32,887 nt of DNA from Candidatus Devosia symbiotica (GCA_025050575.1 JALBVE010000017.1:1-32887); one strand, 5' to 3'; positions 21,517-30,344 are shown, numbered from the stretch's first letter. Made by a program: numbers and translations. The notes: a model not told the origin generated them from the sequence alone.

Positions 21517-22883
21517 CCCAGCTGGCGTCGCCTGCGCTGAACAGGGGCACGCGCGCTTTTTCGCGCTTTGAATGGATGGTGGCGGGTCGCTATTTGCGGG
21601 CCCAGCGCAAGGAGGCGTTCATTTCAGTGATCGCCAGCCTGACCATGGTCGGCGTGGCGATTGGGGTGGCGACCCTAATTGTAGTGATGTCGGTAATGAA
21701 CGGCTTCCGGGCCGAACTGCTGACCAAGATTCTTGGCCTGAACGGCCATTTCACCACATTCCCGATCGAACGGGAATTCACCGACTACAAGGAAACTATT
21801 GCCGCGCTCGAGAAGATTGATGGCGTTAGCTTTGCCGTCTATTTCATCGAGGGGCAGGTTTTGGCGTCAGGACGGGGCAATTCAACTGGTGTAACCGTGC
21901 GCGGCATGGATGAAGAGAATCTTAAGAAGCTTAATCTGCTGTACAATTCGGTCGAGCAGGGCGGCTGGGACCAGTGGGAACAGTCCAAGGGCGTGGCGAT
22001 CGGTTATCGGCTGGCACAGACATTGGGCGTTTCGCTGGGCGATCAGGTACAAATCATCAATCCTAATGGGATGATGACTCCGTTTGGTTCGACGCCGCAA
22101 ATCCGGTCTTATCCGGTCAACGTGATCTTCGATCTGGGCATGGTCGAATTCGATAGCTTCTTCATGTACATGCCGCTCGAGTCGGCGCAGACCTATTTCA
22201 AGAAATTTGAAGAGGTGCTCAAGCCGGGCATGGGGCCGCTAGACTCACTGGCCAGTGACGCCGAAATCGATGCGGCCTATGACCGGATCAATCAGGCGAC
22301 GGCAGCAGAGATTTTTATCGACAATCCCGATGATGTGATTCTGTTGCGTCAACGCCTGCAGGCCGATCCGTCTACCAGATCGCTAGTGCTTACCGACTGG
22401 CAGCAGCGTAACGAGACGTTTTTCTCGGCGCTACAGGTGGAGCGCGTCGTGATGTTCACGATCCTGTCGATGATCATCCTGGTTGCCGCGTTCAATATCA
22501 TTTCCAGCCTGATTCTACTGGTAAAGGACAAAAGTTCCGATATCGCTGTACTGCGCACGATGGGAGCCACACGTGGCGCGATCATGCGGATATTTTCGAT
22601 CACGGGCACTACCGTAGGGGTTATCGGGACGATGAGCGGCGTAGCGTTGGGGTTGGTCGTGGCAGCCAATGCCGAGCCGCTACGCGCTTTTGTGTCGAAC
22701 ACGATTGGCGTGGCGATCTTTCCACCAGAGGTGTTTTTTCTGTCCTCGCTGCCCTCCAAGACGGATCCGACCGAAGTGGCGATCGTCATTTGCCTGTCGC
22801 TGGGCCTGAGCTTTCTGGCGACGCTGTATCCAGCCTGGCGCGCAGCGCAATATGATCCGGTAGAGGCACTACGTTATGAGTAA
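21513..22883 (+). CDS. lolC: Lipoprotein-releasing ABC transporter permease (LolC/LolE family)
   Basis: A 456-residue inner-membrane permease that, with LolD, releases lipoproteins for transport to the outer membrane. There is one N-terminal transmembrane segment (about 38-62), a large periplasmic domain, and three C-terminal segments (about 312-336, 364-390 and 416-440), the usual MacB/FtsX layout. Alphaproteobacteria often have a single LolC/E-type permease. It starts at TTG inside the proS stop (TTGA overlap); a later ATG at 21576 would remove the conserved FSRFEW region, so the TTG is preferred. It overlaps lolD by 8 bases. Confidence 0.92.
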   Translation: MTQLASPALNRGTRAFSRFEWMVAGRYLRAQRKEAFISVIASLTMVGVAIGVATLIVVMSVMNGFRAELLTKILGLNGHFTTFPIEREFTDYKETIAALEKIDGVSFAVYFIEGQVLASGRGNSTGVTVRGMDEENLKKLNLLYNSVEQGGWDQWEQSKGVAIGYRLAQTLGVSLGDQVQIINPNGMMTPFGSTPQIRSYPVNVIFDLGMVEFDSFFMYMPLESAQTYFKKFEEVLKPGMGPLDSLASDAEIDAAYDRINQATAAEIFIDNPDDVILLRQRLQADPSTRSLVLTDWQQRNETFFSALQVERVVMFTILSMIILVAAFNIISSLILLVKDKSSDIAVLRTMGATRGAIMRIFSITGTTVGVIGTMSGVALGLVVAANAEPLRAFVSNTIGVAIFPPEVFFLSSLPSKTDPTEVAIVICLSLGLSFLATLYPAWRAAQYDPVEALRYE

Positions 22884-23562
22884 GCCCCATATGGTATTGA
22901 CTGATGTGCATCGTCACTACAGGAAGGGCGACAAGATCGTCCGCGTGCTTGAGGCGGCCAATCTAAGTATCGCGAGCGGGGAACTAGTGGCGCTGGTTGC
23001 GCCCTCAGGTTCTGGCAAGTCGACGCTGTTGCACCTCTCAGGGCTGCTGGAGAGCCCGCAGAGCGGCGAAGTCGAGCTGATAGGGATCAAAACCCGCCAT
23101 CTTGGTGACCGGGGCTGCACGCAGTTGCGTCGGTCGATAGTGGGTTATGTCTATCAATTTCATCATTTGTTGCCCGAGTTCACGGCGCTCGAAAATGTTT
23201 CCATACCCCAATTAATCGCGGGCAAGTCGTCGGCTGAAGCCGACAAGCGTTCGATGGAGCTTCTTGACCTGTTGGCTATTGGCGCCAGAGCTAGTCATCG
23301 ACCTGCAGAACTGTCGGGTGGCGAGCAGCAGCGCGTGGCAATTGCCAGGGCTGCGGCCAATCATCCCAAGATTATCCTAGCCGATGAACCGACCGGTAAC
23401 CTCGATCCTGAAACCAGCGATATCGTGTTCGGAGCGCTGACTGATTTGATTAAAAATGAAGGGGCGGCGGCGCTGATCGCCACTCATAATCACGATCTGG
23501 CGCGGCGCTCTGACCGTATTGTGACGCTCAAGGGCGGACTCGTGATCGATCACACCCTGTGA
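22876..23562 (+). CDS. lolD: Lipoprotein-releasing ABC transporter ATPase LolD
   Basis: A 228-residue ABC ATPase that powers lipoprotein release. Walker A is APSGSGKST (42-50), the Q-loop is near Gln94, the signature is LSGGEQQ (146-152), Walker B is IILADEP (166-172), and the H-loop is His204. All catalytic parts are intact. The last residues (GLVIDHTL) and the stop codon are encoded by the left arm, loop and start of the right arm of a perfect 18-bp inverted repeat. In many Rhizobiales dnaE follows; here a minus-strand HIT gene does. Confidence 0.94.
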   Translation: MSKPHMVLTDVHRHYRKGDKIVRVLEAANLSIASGELVALVAPSGSGKSTLLHLSGLLESPQSGEVELIGIKTRHLGDRGCTQLRRSIVGYVYQFHHLLPEFTALENVSIPQLIAGKSSAEADKRSMELLDLLAIGARASHRPAELSGGEQQRVAIARAAANHPKIILADEPTGNLDPETSDIVFGALTDLIKNEGAAALIATHNHDLARRSDRIVTLKGGLVIDHTL

Positions 23563-23576
23563 TCGATCACGAGTCC
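23536..23576. repeat. Perfect 18-bp inverted repeat across the lolD stop codon
   Basis: Left arm 23536-23553 and right arm 23559-23576 are exact reverse complements, with loop ACCCT at 23554-23558. Each arm itself contains the 12-bp palindrome GTGATCGATCAC. It lies between convergent lolD and the HIT gene, so it could terminate or protect both transcripts. There is no flanking T-run in either direction. Confidence 0.85.
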
Positions 23577-23588
23577 GCAGCTGCGGCG

Positions 23589-24005
23589 CTAAAGATGAGC
23601 GGCAATCTGTTGGGCTAGCTCGGCCAGTTCGACACTGTCAGCCTGACCGCCGCCATGGTCGCCCAATGCCACGCCTTCATAGACCGGGATTACGTGGAAA
23701 TGCAGGTGGAATACCGTCTGCCCGGCTAGCGCTTCGTTGAACTGTACCAGGCGAACGCCGTCGGCATTTGTGGCTGCCTTTGCGGCCTTGGCGACGCGCT
23801 GCACCAGCGGTATGATGGCTGAAAGTACGGTCGGATCGGCATCAAGCAGATTGCGCGAGGCGGCTTTGGAAATGATCAGGCAGTGGCCGCGCGACTGGGG
23901 AAAAATATCCATCATCACTAGGGCCACGTTATCCTCGAACACCTTGTGAGCGGGAATTTCCCCACGCAGAATCTTGGCAAAGATATTGGATGGATCATAA
24001 GTCAT
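23589..24005 (-). CDS. HIT family protein (histidine triad nucleotide hydrolase)
   Basis: A 138-residue protein with the histidine triad HLHFHVIP at residues 100-107, where the middle His acts as nucleophile on nucleoside phosphoramidates and similar compounds. The N-terminal FAKILRGEIPAHKVFEDN and the FPQSRGHCLIISK stretch are typical of this family. Length is normal and the frame is intact. It lies 3 bases downstream of the stop of a broken upstream gene in the same direction. Its physiological substrate is not known. Confidence 0.92.
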   Translation of the reverse strand: MTYDPSNIFAKILRGEIPAHKVFEDNVALVMMDIFPQSRGHCLIISKAASRNLLDADPTVLSAIIPLVQRVAKAAKAATNADGVRLVQFNEALAGQTVFHLHFHVIPVYEGVALGDHGGGQADSVELAELAQQIAAHL

Positions 24006-24008
24006 AGT

Positions 24009-24395
24009 TCACTCTGCCGGTTGCGCAATGTCTGGCCGGCCCTTTTGGAAGAAATGAAAGCGGAAAAAGTTAAGCACGGTCAGCCCGGTAAAGGTGACCG
24101 GCACGTAGCGGAAGCAGCGGCGAATGAAGAACAGGGTGATACTGACTGCGGTGCTAGCGCTCATGGCGCCTTTACCCATCGATGAGGGGATGATGTGTCG
24201 GTAGATTAGTGCGTCGGGCTGGTAGAAGTCTAGCGCTTTGGCTGCAAATGCGCGTTTGGAAGCGGAATAGAATTTGAACTCGTCCATGCCCATATCGCCT
24301 GGAGTGCGTCGAACAGCGCGGTCAATACCACAAATGCCAGTGTTGCCTGTAGCAGAAAAATGAAAATGTCCCAATAACCTATTCGGTTCACTGAC
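24009..24395 (-). pseudogene. Frameshifted small membrane protein, unknown family
   Basis: Two frames must be joined to read a coherent protein. The 5' part encodes a strongly hydrophobic helix (WDIFIFLLQATLAFVVLTAL). After a shift near 24270-24285 the second part continues with a soluble segment and another hydrophobic helix, then ends at 24009. I do not recognise the family. No good start codon remains near the expected 5' end, where GTA or GTG codons stand. It would be co-transcribed with the HIT gene. An intact 121-residue frame exists at 24009-24374, but its N-terminal part reads the hydrophobic helix out of frame, so a broken gene is the better reading. Confidence 0.5.
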
Positions 24396-24464
24396 TTACT
24401 TACATGGCTACCTACTTAGAACCCTTAAGCGCCTAGGGAAAGCGACGATCATGTCGCGATTGCA

Positions 24465-25294
24465 TCAGCGATCGGTGCGTTCGCCTTTGCGGAACGGGCC
24501 GAACTGGTTGAGTACATCCTGATTGCGCTCGACCGTTAGCCGTTCCTGCTCAAGAAAATCGGCGACCGCCGCGCGCAGGCTGGCATAGGCAAGTCAGTGA
24601 ACCGAATAGGTTGTGGAGGGGGCGCGTAGCCGCGGGCCAGCTTGTGATCGCCTTGCGCATCAGCTTCGACGACGGCCAGTTTGTGGGTGATGGCGTATTC
24701 GATAGCTTGATAGTATATAGAGTTCGAAGTGCAGAGAATGGCACATTGCGGATGCAGCCCCAATTGCGACCGAAGATCCGATCCTTGCCGACGAAATTGA
24801 TGGCGCCGGCAATCGGCGCATCGCTATCATAGGCCAACATCAGAACGATAGAGTCAGCCATGGATTGGTTCAGGCGCGAGAAGAATTCACGGTTGAGGTA
24901 GGGATGGCCCCATTTACGCGAACCGTTATTCTCGTAGAATTCGTAAAAGGAGTCCCAGCAGTGCTCCTGCGGATCAGCGCCCGATAGCCATTTGACGGTG
25001 AGCTCATCGATCAGCGCGTCGCGACGTTCGCGGCGGATGGTCTTGCGCTTGCGTGAGGACAAGGTCTCCAGGAAATCATCAAAGCCGGCATAGCCCTGGT
25101 TGTGTCAGTGGAACTGGGTATCGACGCGCTGGAGCCAACCTTGTGCTTGGATCTCATTGGCTTCGGCTTCGGGTACAAAAGTAGCGTGCACCGACGAAGC
25201 CTTGCGCTGGATGGCCAATTGCTGGGCGGCCGAAAGTAACGCTGCCCGTATTGTGGGGTCGCCGGAGGGCACCAGCAGCTTGGGCGCGGTTGCC
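24465..25294 (-). pseudogene. FemAB/GNAT-like protein (DUF482 type), 5'-deleted and frameshifted
   Basis: Reading down the minus strand, segments match the DUF482 (peptidogalycan/FemAB-like acyltransferase) family. LLVPSGDPTIRAAL comes first, then GFDDFLETLSSRKRKTIRRE, then FYEFYENNGSRKWGHPYLNR and INFVGKDRIFGRNWGC. After a frameshift near 24730-24760 come YYQAIEYAITHKLAVVEA and GDHKLARGYAP, and after another the C-terminus NQFGPFRKGERTDR with stop at 24465-24467. A TGA at 25105-25107 replaces the Trp expected after QFH. The N-terminal third is missing; the sequence joins a broken phosphodiesterase gene near 25290-25297. Intact relatives have about 390 residues. It cannot make a full protein. 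Confidence 0.85.
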
Positions 25295-25776
25295 GGATTG
25301 CCATTAGGAGGTTTAGGCTGAATAATTCTATCGTTACAGGATCTTCATAGGCCTTGAGGCTTTTGGCGACTGAATTTGGGTGCCAGTGACATCAGGCTGC
25401 TACTTGAGTTCAATCTGGAACAAGGCGCAGCCAGCGATCTGGCTGAGGAAGTCGGTGAAACATTGCGGACGATCGCCGGCAGCACTGCCGAGTAGGGCGG
25501 TCGAAATAACCTGCGTGCTTGGCGCATCGGCGATGGCATCGGGTAGGCCTAGCAGGCGTTCCATCGTTTCGTCATGAAATACGATAGGCACACCATCCGT
25601 GGTCAGTTGCACATCGCATTTGATAGTAAAATTGCCGACAATGGCGGCCTCAAAGGCAGCCATGCCATTTTCAACGATGTCCGCGGCCTTGTCATGCAGG
25701 TCGCGGTGAGCGATGGGGTGAGGAAACGGGATTTCGGTCGTGTGGGCTCTCGTTGTGGTTTGAGTGCCTCAAGTAA
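25295..25776 (-). pseudogene. Glycerophosphodiester phosphodiesterase, 3'-truncated and frameshifted
   Basis: The N-terminal half of a GDPD-family enzyme, which cleaves glycerophosphodiesters to glycerol-3-phosphate. Recognisable parts are VLLEALKPQREP, then after a frameshift IAHRDLHDKAADIVENG, with the catalytic His-Arg, then KCDVQLTTDGVPIVFHDET and CALFQIELK followed by a stop. After a further shift LKAYEDPVTIELFSLNLLM is readable. The other half of the TIM barrel is gone at the junction with the DUF482 remnant near 25295. It is downstream of ridA in the same direction. Confidence 0.85.
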
Positions 25777-25803
25777 CACTGGACTGTGACGATCCTGTAA
25801 CGC

Positions 25804-26262
25804 CTAGACCTCCACGATCGCCTCGATTTCAATGGCAGCACCGAAGGGTAGGGAGGCTACACCAAAAGCAGCGCGAGCATGTTTGCCCTTGTCGCCCAGA
25901 ATGGCGACCAGCATGTTGGAGCAGCCATTAGCCACCAGATGCTGCTCGGTGAAGTTAGGTGTGGAGGCCACCAGAACCGTAACCTTGACGATACGCTTGA
26001 TATCCTCAAGCGGGACGCCGGCGGCGTGCACAATCTGGGACAGGACGTTGAGCGCCGCCAGTTCGGCGGCATTGCTGCCCTGAACAACATTCATGGTGTC
26101 GCCGAGCAGGCCGGTTACCACGCCACGGTCATTGGCCGAGATCTGGCCGGAAACATAGAGCAGGTTGCCGCTGCGATTGACCGGCATATAGCTGGCAATG
26201 AGCGTCCTTGGGGCAGGCAATTCGTAGCCAAACTCGCGGAGTTTTTCTATTGGGCTGGTCAT
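25804..26262 (-). CDS. RidA family protein (enamine/imine deaminase-like)
   Basis: A 152-residue protein of the YjgF/YER057c/UK114 (RidA) superfamily. In the longer RidA-like subgroup to which it belongs, activity may differ from the classical enamine deaminase. Visible features are LLYVSGQISAND, the central ALNVLSQIVHAAGVPLEDIKRIVKV in two pieces, and the C-terminal ARAAFGVASLPFGAAIEIEA. The ATG at 26262 gives the normal N-terminus (MTSPIEKLREFGYELP) and overlaps the ancestral dinB stop as ATGA. The frame stays open upstream for 52 codons into a dinB remnant, but this is not conserved RidA sequence. Confidence 0.9.
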   Translation of the reverse strand: MTSPIEKLREFGYELPAPRTLIASYMPVNRSGNLLYVSGQISANDRGVVTGLLGDTMNVVQGSNAAELAALNVLSQIVHAAGVPLEDIKRIVKVTVLVASTPNFTEQHLVANGCSNMLVAILGDKGKHARAAFGVASLPFGAAIEIEAIVEV

Positions 26263-27467
26263 TTGGTCTTGCCTTCGGTTTGGTCGTCGTCTGGTTTGGC
26301 CGGCGGCGCCGGCCGAATTTTCATAGAGCTTGCCTCGCACCACTGCCTCATGGCCGAAGCGCGTACGAACACGATCCATTTCACGTTCTGCAGCCGCCTT
26401 GATGGCGGGTTCCAGCAAATCTGCCGGGTCGCCGCTATCGGCAGTATCAAATACCTGAAACGCCGATTCGAATCAGCTGGAAAGCGGTGCTGTCGATTTC
26501 ACGTTCAAGCAGAGAGAGTCCTGTCTCGTAAATAACATTGGCAAGTTGGGCCGGGATCATCAAGTGTCGTGCGCAGGCTCGCAGGGGGGGCAGCAGATTT
26601 CAACTTAAGTGCCACCGTGTCGCCGACAATATTCTTGGCCTTGAGCCGTTTGGGCAGCTGCTCGGTGAGCTTGAGCAGTTCTGTGGATAGCGCATTCAGG
26701 CTGCTCATGTCGGTGAAGAAGGTAAATTCCGATGTCCGATGTCCGATGTCTGATGGTCATCAGACCATCCTTGCGCAGCGTTTCGGCCAACACCTTGCCG
26801 ACACCATAGATCAAGCTGATCGGTCTGGGATGCTAGGAATTCAACGGTTTTGGCCGGGCCGATAACGGCAAAGCCGCGCAGGCTTGTCCAGGTCCGAAGC
26901 GACCTTGGCGAGAAATTTGTTGTGGCTGACAGAAATCGAGACGCCGAGGCCTATCTCGGTCTCGACAGTGCGGGCGAACCGGGCCAATACCACTACTGGC
27001 GACGCCTTATGCAGGGATTGCGTGCCGTCTATAGTCGAGAAAGGCTTCGTCGATCGAGATTGGTTCAACCGAGGACGTTAGGGTATTCATGTAGCGGCGG
27101 ATCTAACGGTTGACATCGACATATTTTGCCATGTTGGGCTTGATGATGATCGCGCCGGGGAAGAGTTCACGTGCCTTGAATATGGGCATGGCGAAGCGGA
27201 CGCCGGATTGTCGGGCAATGTAGCAGCAGGTGGAGACCGCGCCGCCGACGCCGCCGCCAATGCTCAGCGGTTTGTCGCGTAGGCTGGAGTCGTCGTGTTT
27301 TTCGACCGAGGCATATCGAAGACATCACAATCGATGTGAGCGGTGGCGAAGGCGAACAGCTCGATATGACTGCGGAGGCACGGCGAGCCACAGTGCGGGC
27401 AGCGATCCAAAGAATTGACCGCTGTGCTATACTCAAGACAGTCGCGGCAGAGCCAATCGAGCGCCAA
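26259..27467 (-). pseudogene. dinB: DNA polymerase IV, multiply broken
   Basis: Remnant of a Y-family translesion polymerase of the rhizobial type with an N-terminal zinc-finger. Readable in order are CRDCLEYS with [17 protein letters not shown] with the first metal-binding Asp, then after a shift [20 protein letters not shown] and KYVDVNR. A TAG follows where Gln is expected, then [14 protein letters not shown] with the catalytic Asp-Glu. In a new frame come [18 protein letters not shown] and IYGVGKVLAETLRKDGL; next a deletion of roughly 55 codons; then the little-finger domain LNALSTELLKLTEQLPKRLK. Another shift precedes the ancestral end QTEGKTK at 26259. The only start at the 5' end is a TTG. 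No functional polymerase can be made. Confidence 0.9.
26731..26769. repeat. 7-bp tandem repeat next to an inverted repeat inside the dinB remnant
   Basis: GATGTCC at 26731-26737 and 26738-26744, then GATGTCT at 26745-26751 and a diverged GATGGTC at 26752-26758. The last copy pairs with GACCATC at 26763-26769 across ATCA. It marks the site where about 55 codons of dinB are missing. Confidence 0.75.
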
Positions 27468-27749
27468 TCAATACTCCGTCCAGTTGATCTGATGGAATAC
27501 CCGCATGAAGTTTTCGGGCGAAATTGCTGAATTCGCGCAGAGTGCGAGCAGAATCGGTTCGTTTGATGCAAAATAGTCGACAAGCCCGAGTTGCAGGGCT
27601 GGCGTGCCAATCGCGTTACGCAGGGCGTCTAGATTAAGGCCGGCATGCTGCATGAAGGCCAAAAGCTCGTCAGGGTTCTCCGCTAGATAATTCAGGCAGA
27701 TAGTAGCATGGGAAGCTAGTGACGAGGCCTCTTTGTCTGAACGGGGCAA
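27468..27749 (-). CDS. DUF3572 family protein
   Basis: A small cytoplasmic protein of unknown function. The stretch LNYLAENPDELLAFMQHAGL, then LDALRNAIGTPALQLGLVDY and SNEPILLALCANSAISPENF, is typical of the alphaproteobacterial DUF3572 family, normally found divergent from divK. The start is uncertain. A GTG at 27833 would leave only 15 bases to the divK ATG and add unconserved residues. The TTG at 27749 has AAAGAG 7 bases upstream and gives 93 residues, near the family norm. Its stop touches the TTG of the dinB remnant (TGATTG). Confidence 0.75.
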   Translation of the reverse strand: MPRSDKEASSLASHATICLNYLAENPDELLAFMQHAGLNLDALRNAIGTPALQLGLVDYFASNEPILLALCANSAISPENFMRVFHQINWTEY

Positions 27750-27848
27750 TGCGTAGCTCTTTAGGTGATTTGTAAGCGTTTTGATGCTAGCTGCAACGAC
27801 CGGCAAAGCGAAGTGCCGCCAGTGCCCTAGCACCGCAAGGAAGGCTCA

Positions 27849-28220
27849 ATGCTCAAGACAGTGATGATCGTTGAAGACAATGAGCTGAATATGAAGCTCT
27901 TCAACGACCTGCTCGAATCGCGCGGTTATGTCGTCATCCAGACCCGTAATGGTATGGAGGCGCTTGATTTGGCGCGGGCGCATTATCCCGATCTGATCCT
28001 GATGGACATCCAACTGCCTGAGGTATCAGGCCTGGTTGTGACCAAATGGCTCAAAGACGACGACGAACTGGCGCATATTCCGGTTATCGCCGTGACGGCC
28101 TTTGCCATGAAGGGCGATGAAGAGCGGATTTTGCAGGGTGGTTGCGAAGGATACATCAGCAAGCCGATCTCTGTGCCTCACTTTCTGGAAACTATTGCCC
28201 GTTACATTGGCCCGGCCTGA
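27849..28220 (+). CDS. divK: Single-domain response regulator DivK
   Basis: A 123-residue receiver domain with the acidic pair Glu9-Asp10, the phospho-acceptor Asp53 ([11 protein letters not shown]), Thr83 and Lys105. There is no output domain. In Caulobacter and Rhizobiales, DivK is phosphorylated at one pole and controls the DivL-CckA-CtrA cell-cycle pathway. The identification rests on the sequence plus the pleD gene downstream. AAGGAAGG at 27837-27844 precedes the ATG. It is intact. Confidence 0.92.
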   Translation: MLKTVMIVEDNELNMKLFNDLLESRGYVVIQTRNGMEALDLARAHYPDLILMDIQLPEVSGLVVTKWLKDDDELAHIPVIAVTAFAMKGDEERILQGGCEGYISKPISVPHFLETIARYIGPA

Positions 28221-28254
28221 TCGCGCAGAGCCGACCTTGACTTCTGCGTGATCA
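28218..28254. promoter_or_regulatory. Hairpin at the divK-pleD junction
   Basis: TGATC, G, CGCAGA (28218-28229) pairs with TCTGCG, T, GATCA (28243-28254), a 12-bp stem with one G-T pair and a 13-base loop. It begins at the divK stop codon. No T-run follows, so it may stabilise divK mRNA or lower pleD expression by attenuation. Confidence 0.45.
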
Positions 28255-28309
28255 GTCCGCTCGACACCGTTGGTGGACGCCATCAGCGAACTGATTTTCG
28301 GAACTGATA

Positions 28310-29680
28310 GTGACTGCACGCATACTGATCGTTGATGATATTCCGACTAATGTCCGCCTGCTCGAGGCGCGGCTGAGTGCTGAGTATTATGATGTGGTGA
28401 CGGCGTCCTCGGAGCCCGAGGCCTTGGCGATCTGCGAAAGCCAAGACATCGATATTGTTCTGCTCGACGTGATGATGCCCGAAATAGACGGGTTTGAAGT
28501 CTGCGAGCGCCTCAAGATAAATCCCAAGACCCAGCATGTGCCGGTGCTGATGATCACTGCCTTCGACCAGTCTTCGGATCGGGTGCGTGGACTTGAAGTT
28601 GGTGCGGACGACTTTCTGACCAAACCGGTTGATGATGTGCAGTTAATGACGCGCGTCAAAAGCCTGGTGCGCCTGAAATCACTGACCGATGAATTGCGAG
28701 CAAGGGTGATGACCGGACAGCGGATTGCTGTCGAGGACGCGTTGCAGGCGATGGACAAGATCAATACGGCCGGCGGCGCCATCCTGATTATCGACATTGA
28801 TCTCCGCCACGCCGAGCGAATCAAGAGCTGCCTTGAGCCCGAACATGATGTCGACATTCTAACAAATCCGGCCGATGCGGTGTTCCAAGTGACTGGCGCG
28901 CAATATGAATTAGCTTTGGTAACGATGTCTCTGGTTGATTTTGATCCGCTGAGAGCATGCTTACAGATGCGCACGCTTGAGCATACCCGTAATCTGCCGA
29001 TCATTCTGATAGCCGACGCCGCCGACAAGCCCAAAGTGGTGCGGGCGCTCGATCTGGGCGTCAATGACTTCATCTCGCGGCCTGTGGAGCGTCATGAGCT
29101 AGCGACGCGGGTGCGCACGCAGATCCGGCGGCACCGTTATGCTCTGGAGCTTCGGCAAAGCGTCAACAATACCATGGTCCTGGCGGTGACCGACGACATG
29201 ACCGGGCTCTATAATCGCCGCTATTTCGACCGCCATCTGGGGGTGATGCTGGGTAAGGCGCAGGAGCTCAAGCGCGACATGGCCCTGATGATCCTGGATA
29301 TCGATCACTTCAAGGCGATCAATGACAGTCATGGTAACGACATCGGCGACGCGGTGATCCGTGAGTTCGCGGTTCGCTTGAAGCGAAACATCCGAGGCAT
29401 TGATCTTGCTTGCCGATTTGGTGGTGAGGAATTTGTGGTCTTAATGCCCAACACCGATTTCCGGCAGGCCAAGGCGGTAGCTGAACGGGTACAGCAATCG
29501 ATTTCGGACTGGGGATTTGAAGTTGGCGCGCCGGGTTCGCTGTCGGTGACGGTTTCGGCAGGTGTGACGTTCAATGAGAGCGCCGCCGACACGCCTGAAT
29601 CGCTGATCAAGCGAGCCGATGCGGCGCTCTATCGCGCCAAGCGCGAAGGTCGCAATCGCGTGGTATTCGATGCCGCATAG
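28310..29680 (+). CDS. pleD: Response regulator / diguanylate cyclase PleD
   Basis: A 456-residue protein with two receiver domains followed by a GGDEF domain, the PleD layout. Receiver 1 has phospho-acceptor Asp53 (LLDVMMPEIDG); receiver 2 (about 155-275) lacks that motif, as in PleD. The GGDEF domain (about 288-454) carries the active site GGEEF at 371-375 and an inhibitory RxxD site, RGID at 362-365. It should make cyclic di-GMP and be feedback-inhibited. It controls polar differentiation in Caulobacter. Translation starts at GTG, with GGAA near 28300 as a weak ribosome site. It probably shares a transcript with divK. Confidence 0.94.
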   Translation: MTARILIVDDIPTNVRLLEARLSAEYYDVVTASSEPEALAICESQDIDIVLLDVMMPEIDGFEVCERLKINPKTQHVPVLMITAFDQSSDRVRGLEVGADDFLTKPVDDVQLMTRVKSLVRLKSLTDELRARVMTGQRIAVEDALQAMDKINTAGGAILIIDIDLRHAERIKSCLEPEHDVDILTNPADAVFQVTGAQYELALVTMSLVDFDPLRACLQMRTLEHTRNLPIILIADAADKPKVVRALDLGVNDFISRPVERHELATRVRTQIRRHRYALELRQSVNNTMVLAVTDDMTGLYNRRYFDRHLGVMLGKAQELKRDMALMILDIDHFKAINDSHGNDIGDAVIREFAVRLKRNIRGIDLACRFGGEEFVVLMPNTDFRQAKAVAERVQQSISDWGFEVGAPGSLSVTVSAGVTFNESAADTPESLIKRADAALYRAKREGRNRVVFDAA

Positions 29681-30027
29681 GTGATCGACGCAATTGGACG
29701 CATTAGGATTATCTTTTATAGTTAACAAAAGGTTGTGGGCGAAAAAGCTCCGATTTGCCTTGTGTTTTCGCGGTCTGGGAGTAGATTGCCCTCAATATCG
29801 GCAGGCACCCAATAGGGACGCTGCCGCGGGTTCCCTATGACTCGTCTCAGGTCCGCCGCAACTCCTGAGCCCCGTAGGGCGGTTAGTCCGGACGCGTACA
29901 GAGTGGCTTCTTCGACATGCCGCCCCGGACCAGCCACTCACCATATAATCCAATCGCACACTTGCCCCAAAAGTGTTGACAGACTGTTAGCACTGAGTGC
30001 CGTCTGTCTGCGCCACGCGCCAAAGCG
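29681..30027. other. Gene-poor stretch between pleD and the rpmG terminator
   Basis: I see no gene I can name here. On the minus strand at 29722-29937 a 71-residue open frame contains a protein-like stretch (RRVIGNPRQRPYWVPADIEG), which might be a remnant of a lost gene; I could not assign a family. The first 60 bases after pleD are AT-rich. Confidence 0.35.
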
Positions 30028-30061
30028 AAAAAAAGCCTCGCATCGATGATGTGGAGCTTTT
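30028..30061 (-). terminator. Rho-independent terminator of rpmG
   Basis: On the minus strand AAAAGCTC pairs with GAGGCTTTT (one bulged G) around a 14-base loop, followed by a seven-T run. It lies 26 bases past the rpmG stop codon. Confidence 0.8.
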
Positions 30062-30087
30062 GATCGGCGTATCAAACAAGAACCAGA

Positions 30088-30255
30088 CTATTTGATCTTG
30101 GTTTCCTTAAATTCAACATGCTTGCGCACAACCGGATCGTACTTGCGATACGAGAGCTTCTCGGTCTGGGTGCGGGCGTTCTTTTTGGTGACGTAGAAAA
30201 AGCCAGTATCAGCTGTCGACACGAGCTTGATCTTGACGGAAGCAGCTTTGGCCAT
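30088..30255 (-). CDS. rpmG: 50S ribosomal protein L33
   Basis: A 55-residue basic protein of the large ribosomal subunit, with the typical [20 protein letters not shown] start and [15 protein letters not shown] end. It is the zinc-free form, with no CxxC pairs. AAGGA lies 8 bases before the ATG at 30255; the open frame extends upstream, but this is not conserved. It has its own terminator. Confidence 0.97.
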   Translation of the reverse strand: MAKAASVKIKLVSTADTGFFYVTKKNARTQTEKLSYRKYDPVVRKHVEFKETKIK

Positions 30256-30316
30256 TTTGTAGTCCTTCACAAAGCGAAAGGCGCTACAGATTCTCCGGCG
30301 CCTGCATTTTGGCCGC

Positions 30317-30344
30317 AACCTACGAATTTGCCGCAGCTTGTCAA
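30317..30344 (-). promoter_or_regulatory. Candidate rpmG promoter
   Basis: Reading the minus strand, TTGACA (30344-30339) is a perfect -35 box and TAGGTT (30322-30317) a fair -10, with a 16-bp spacer. This would put the start of transcription about 55 bases before rpmG. It lies just upstream of the broken DUF983 tail, so rpmG need not depend on the decayed upstream genes. Confidence 0.45.

Noticed and set aside
25879-26535. A 218-residue plus-strand open frame opposite ridA and dinB
   Set aside because: It is antisense to clearly recognisable RidA and DinB sequence.
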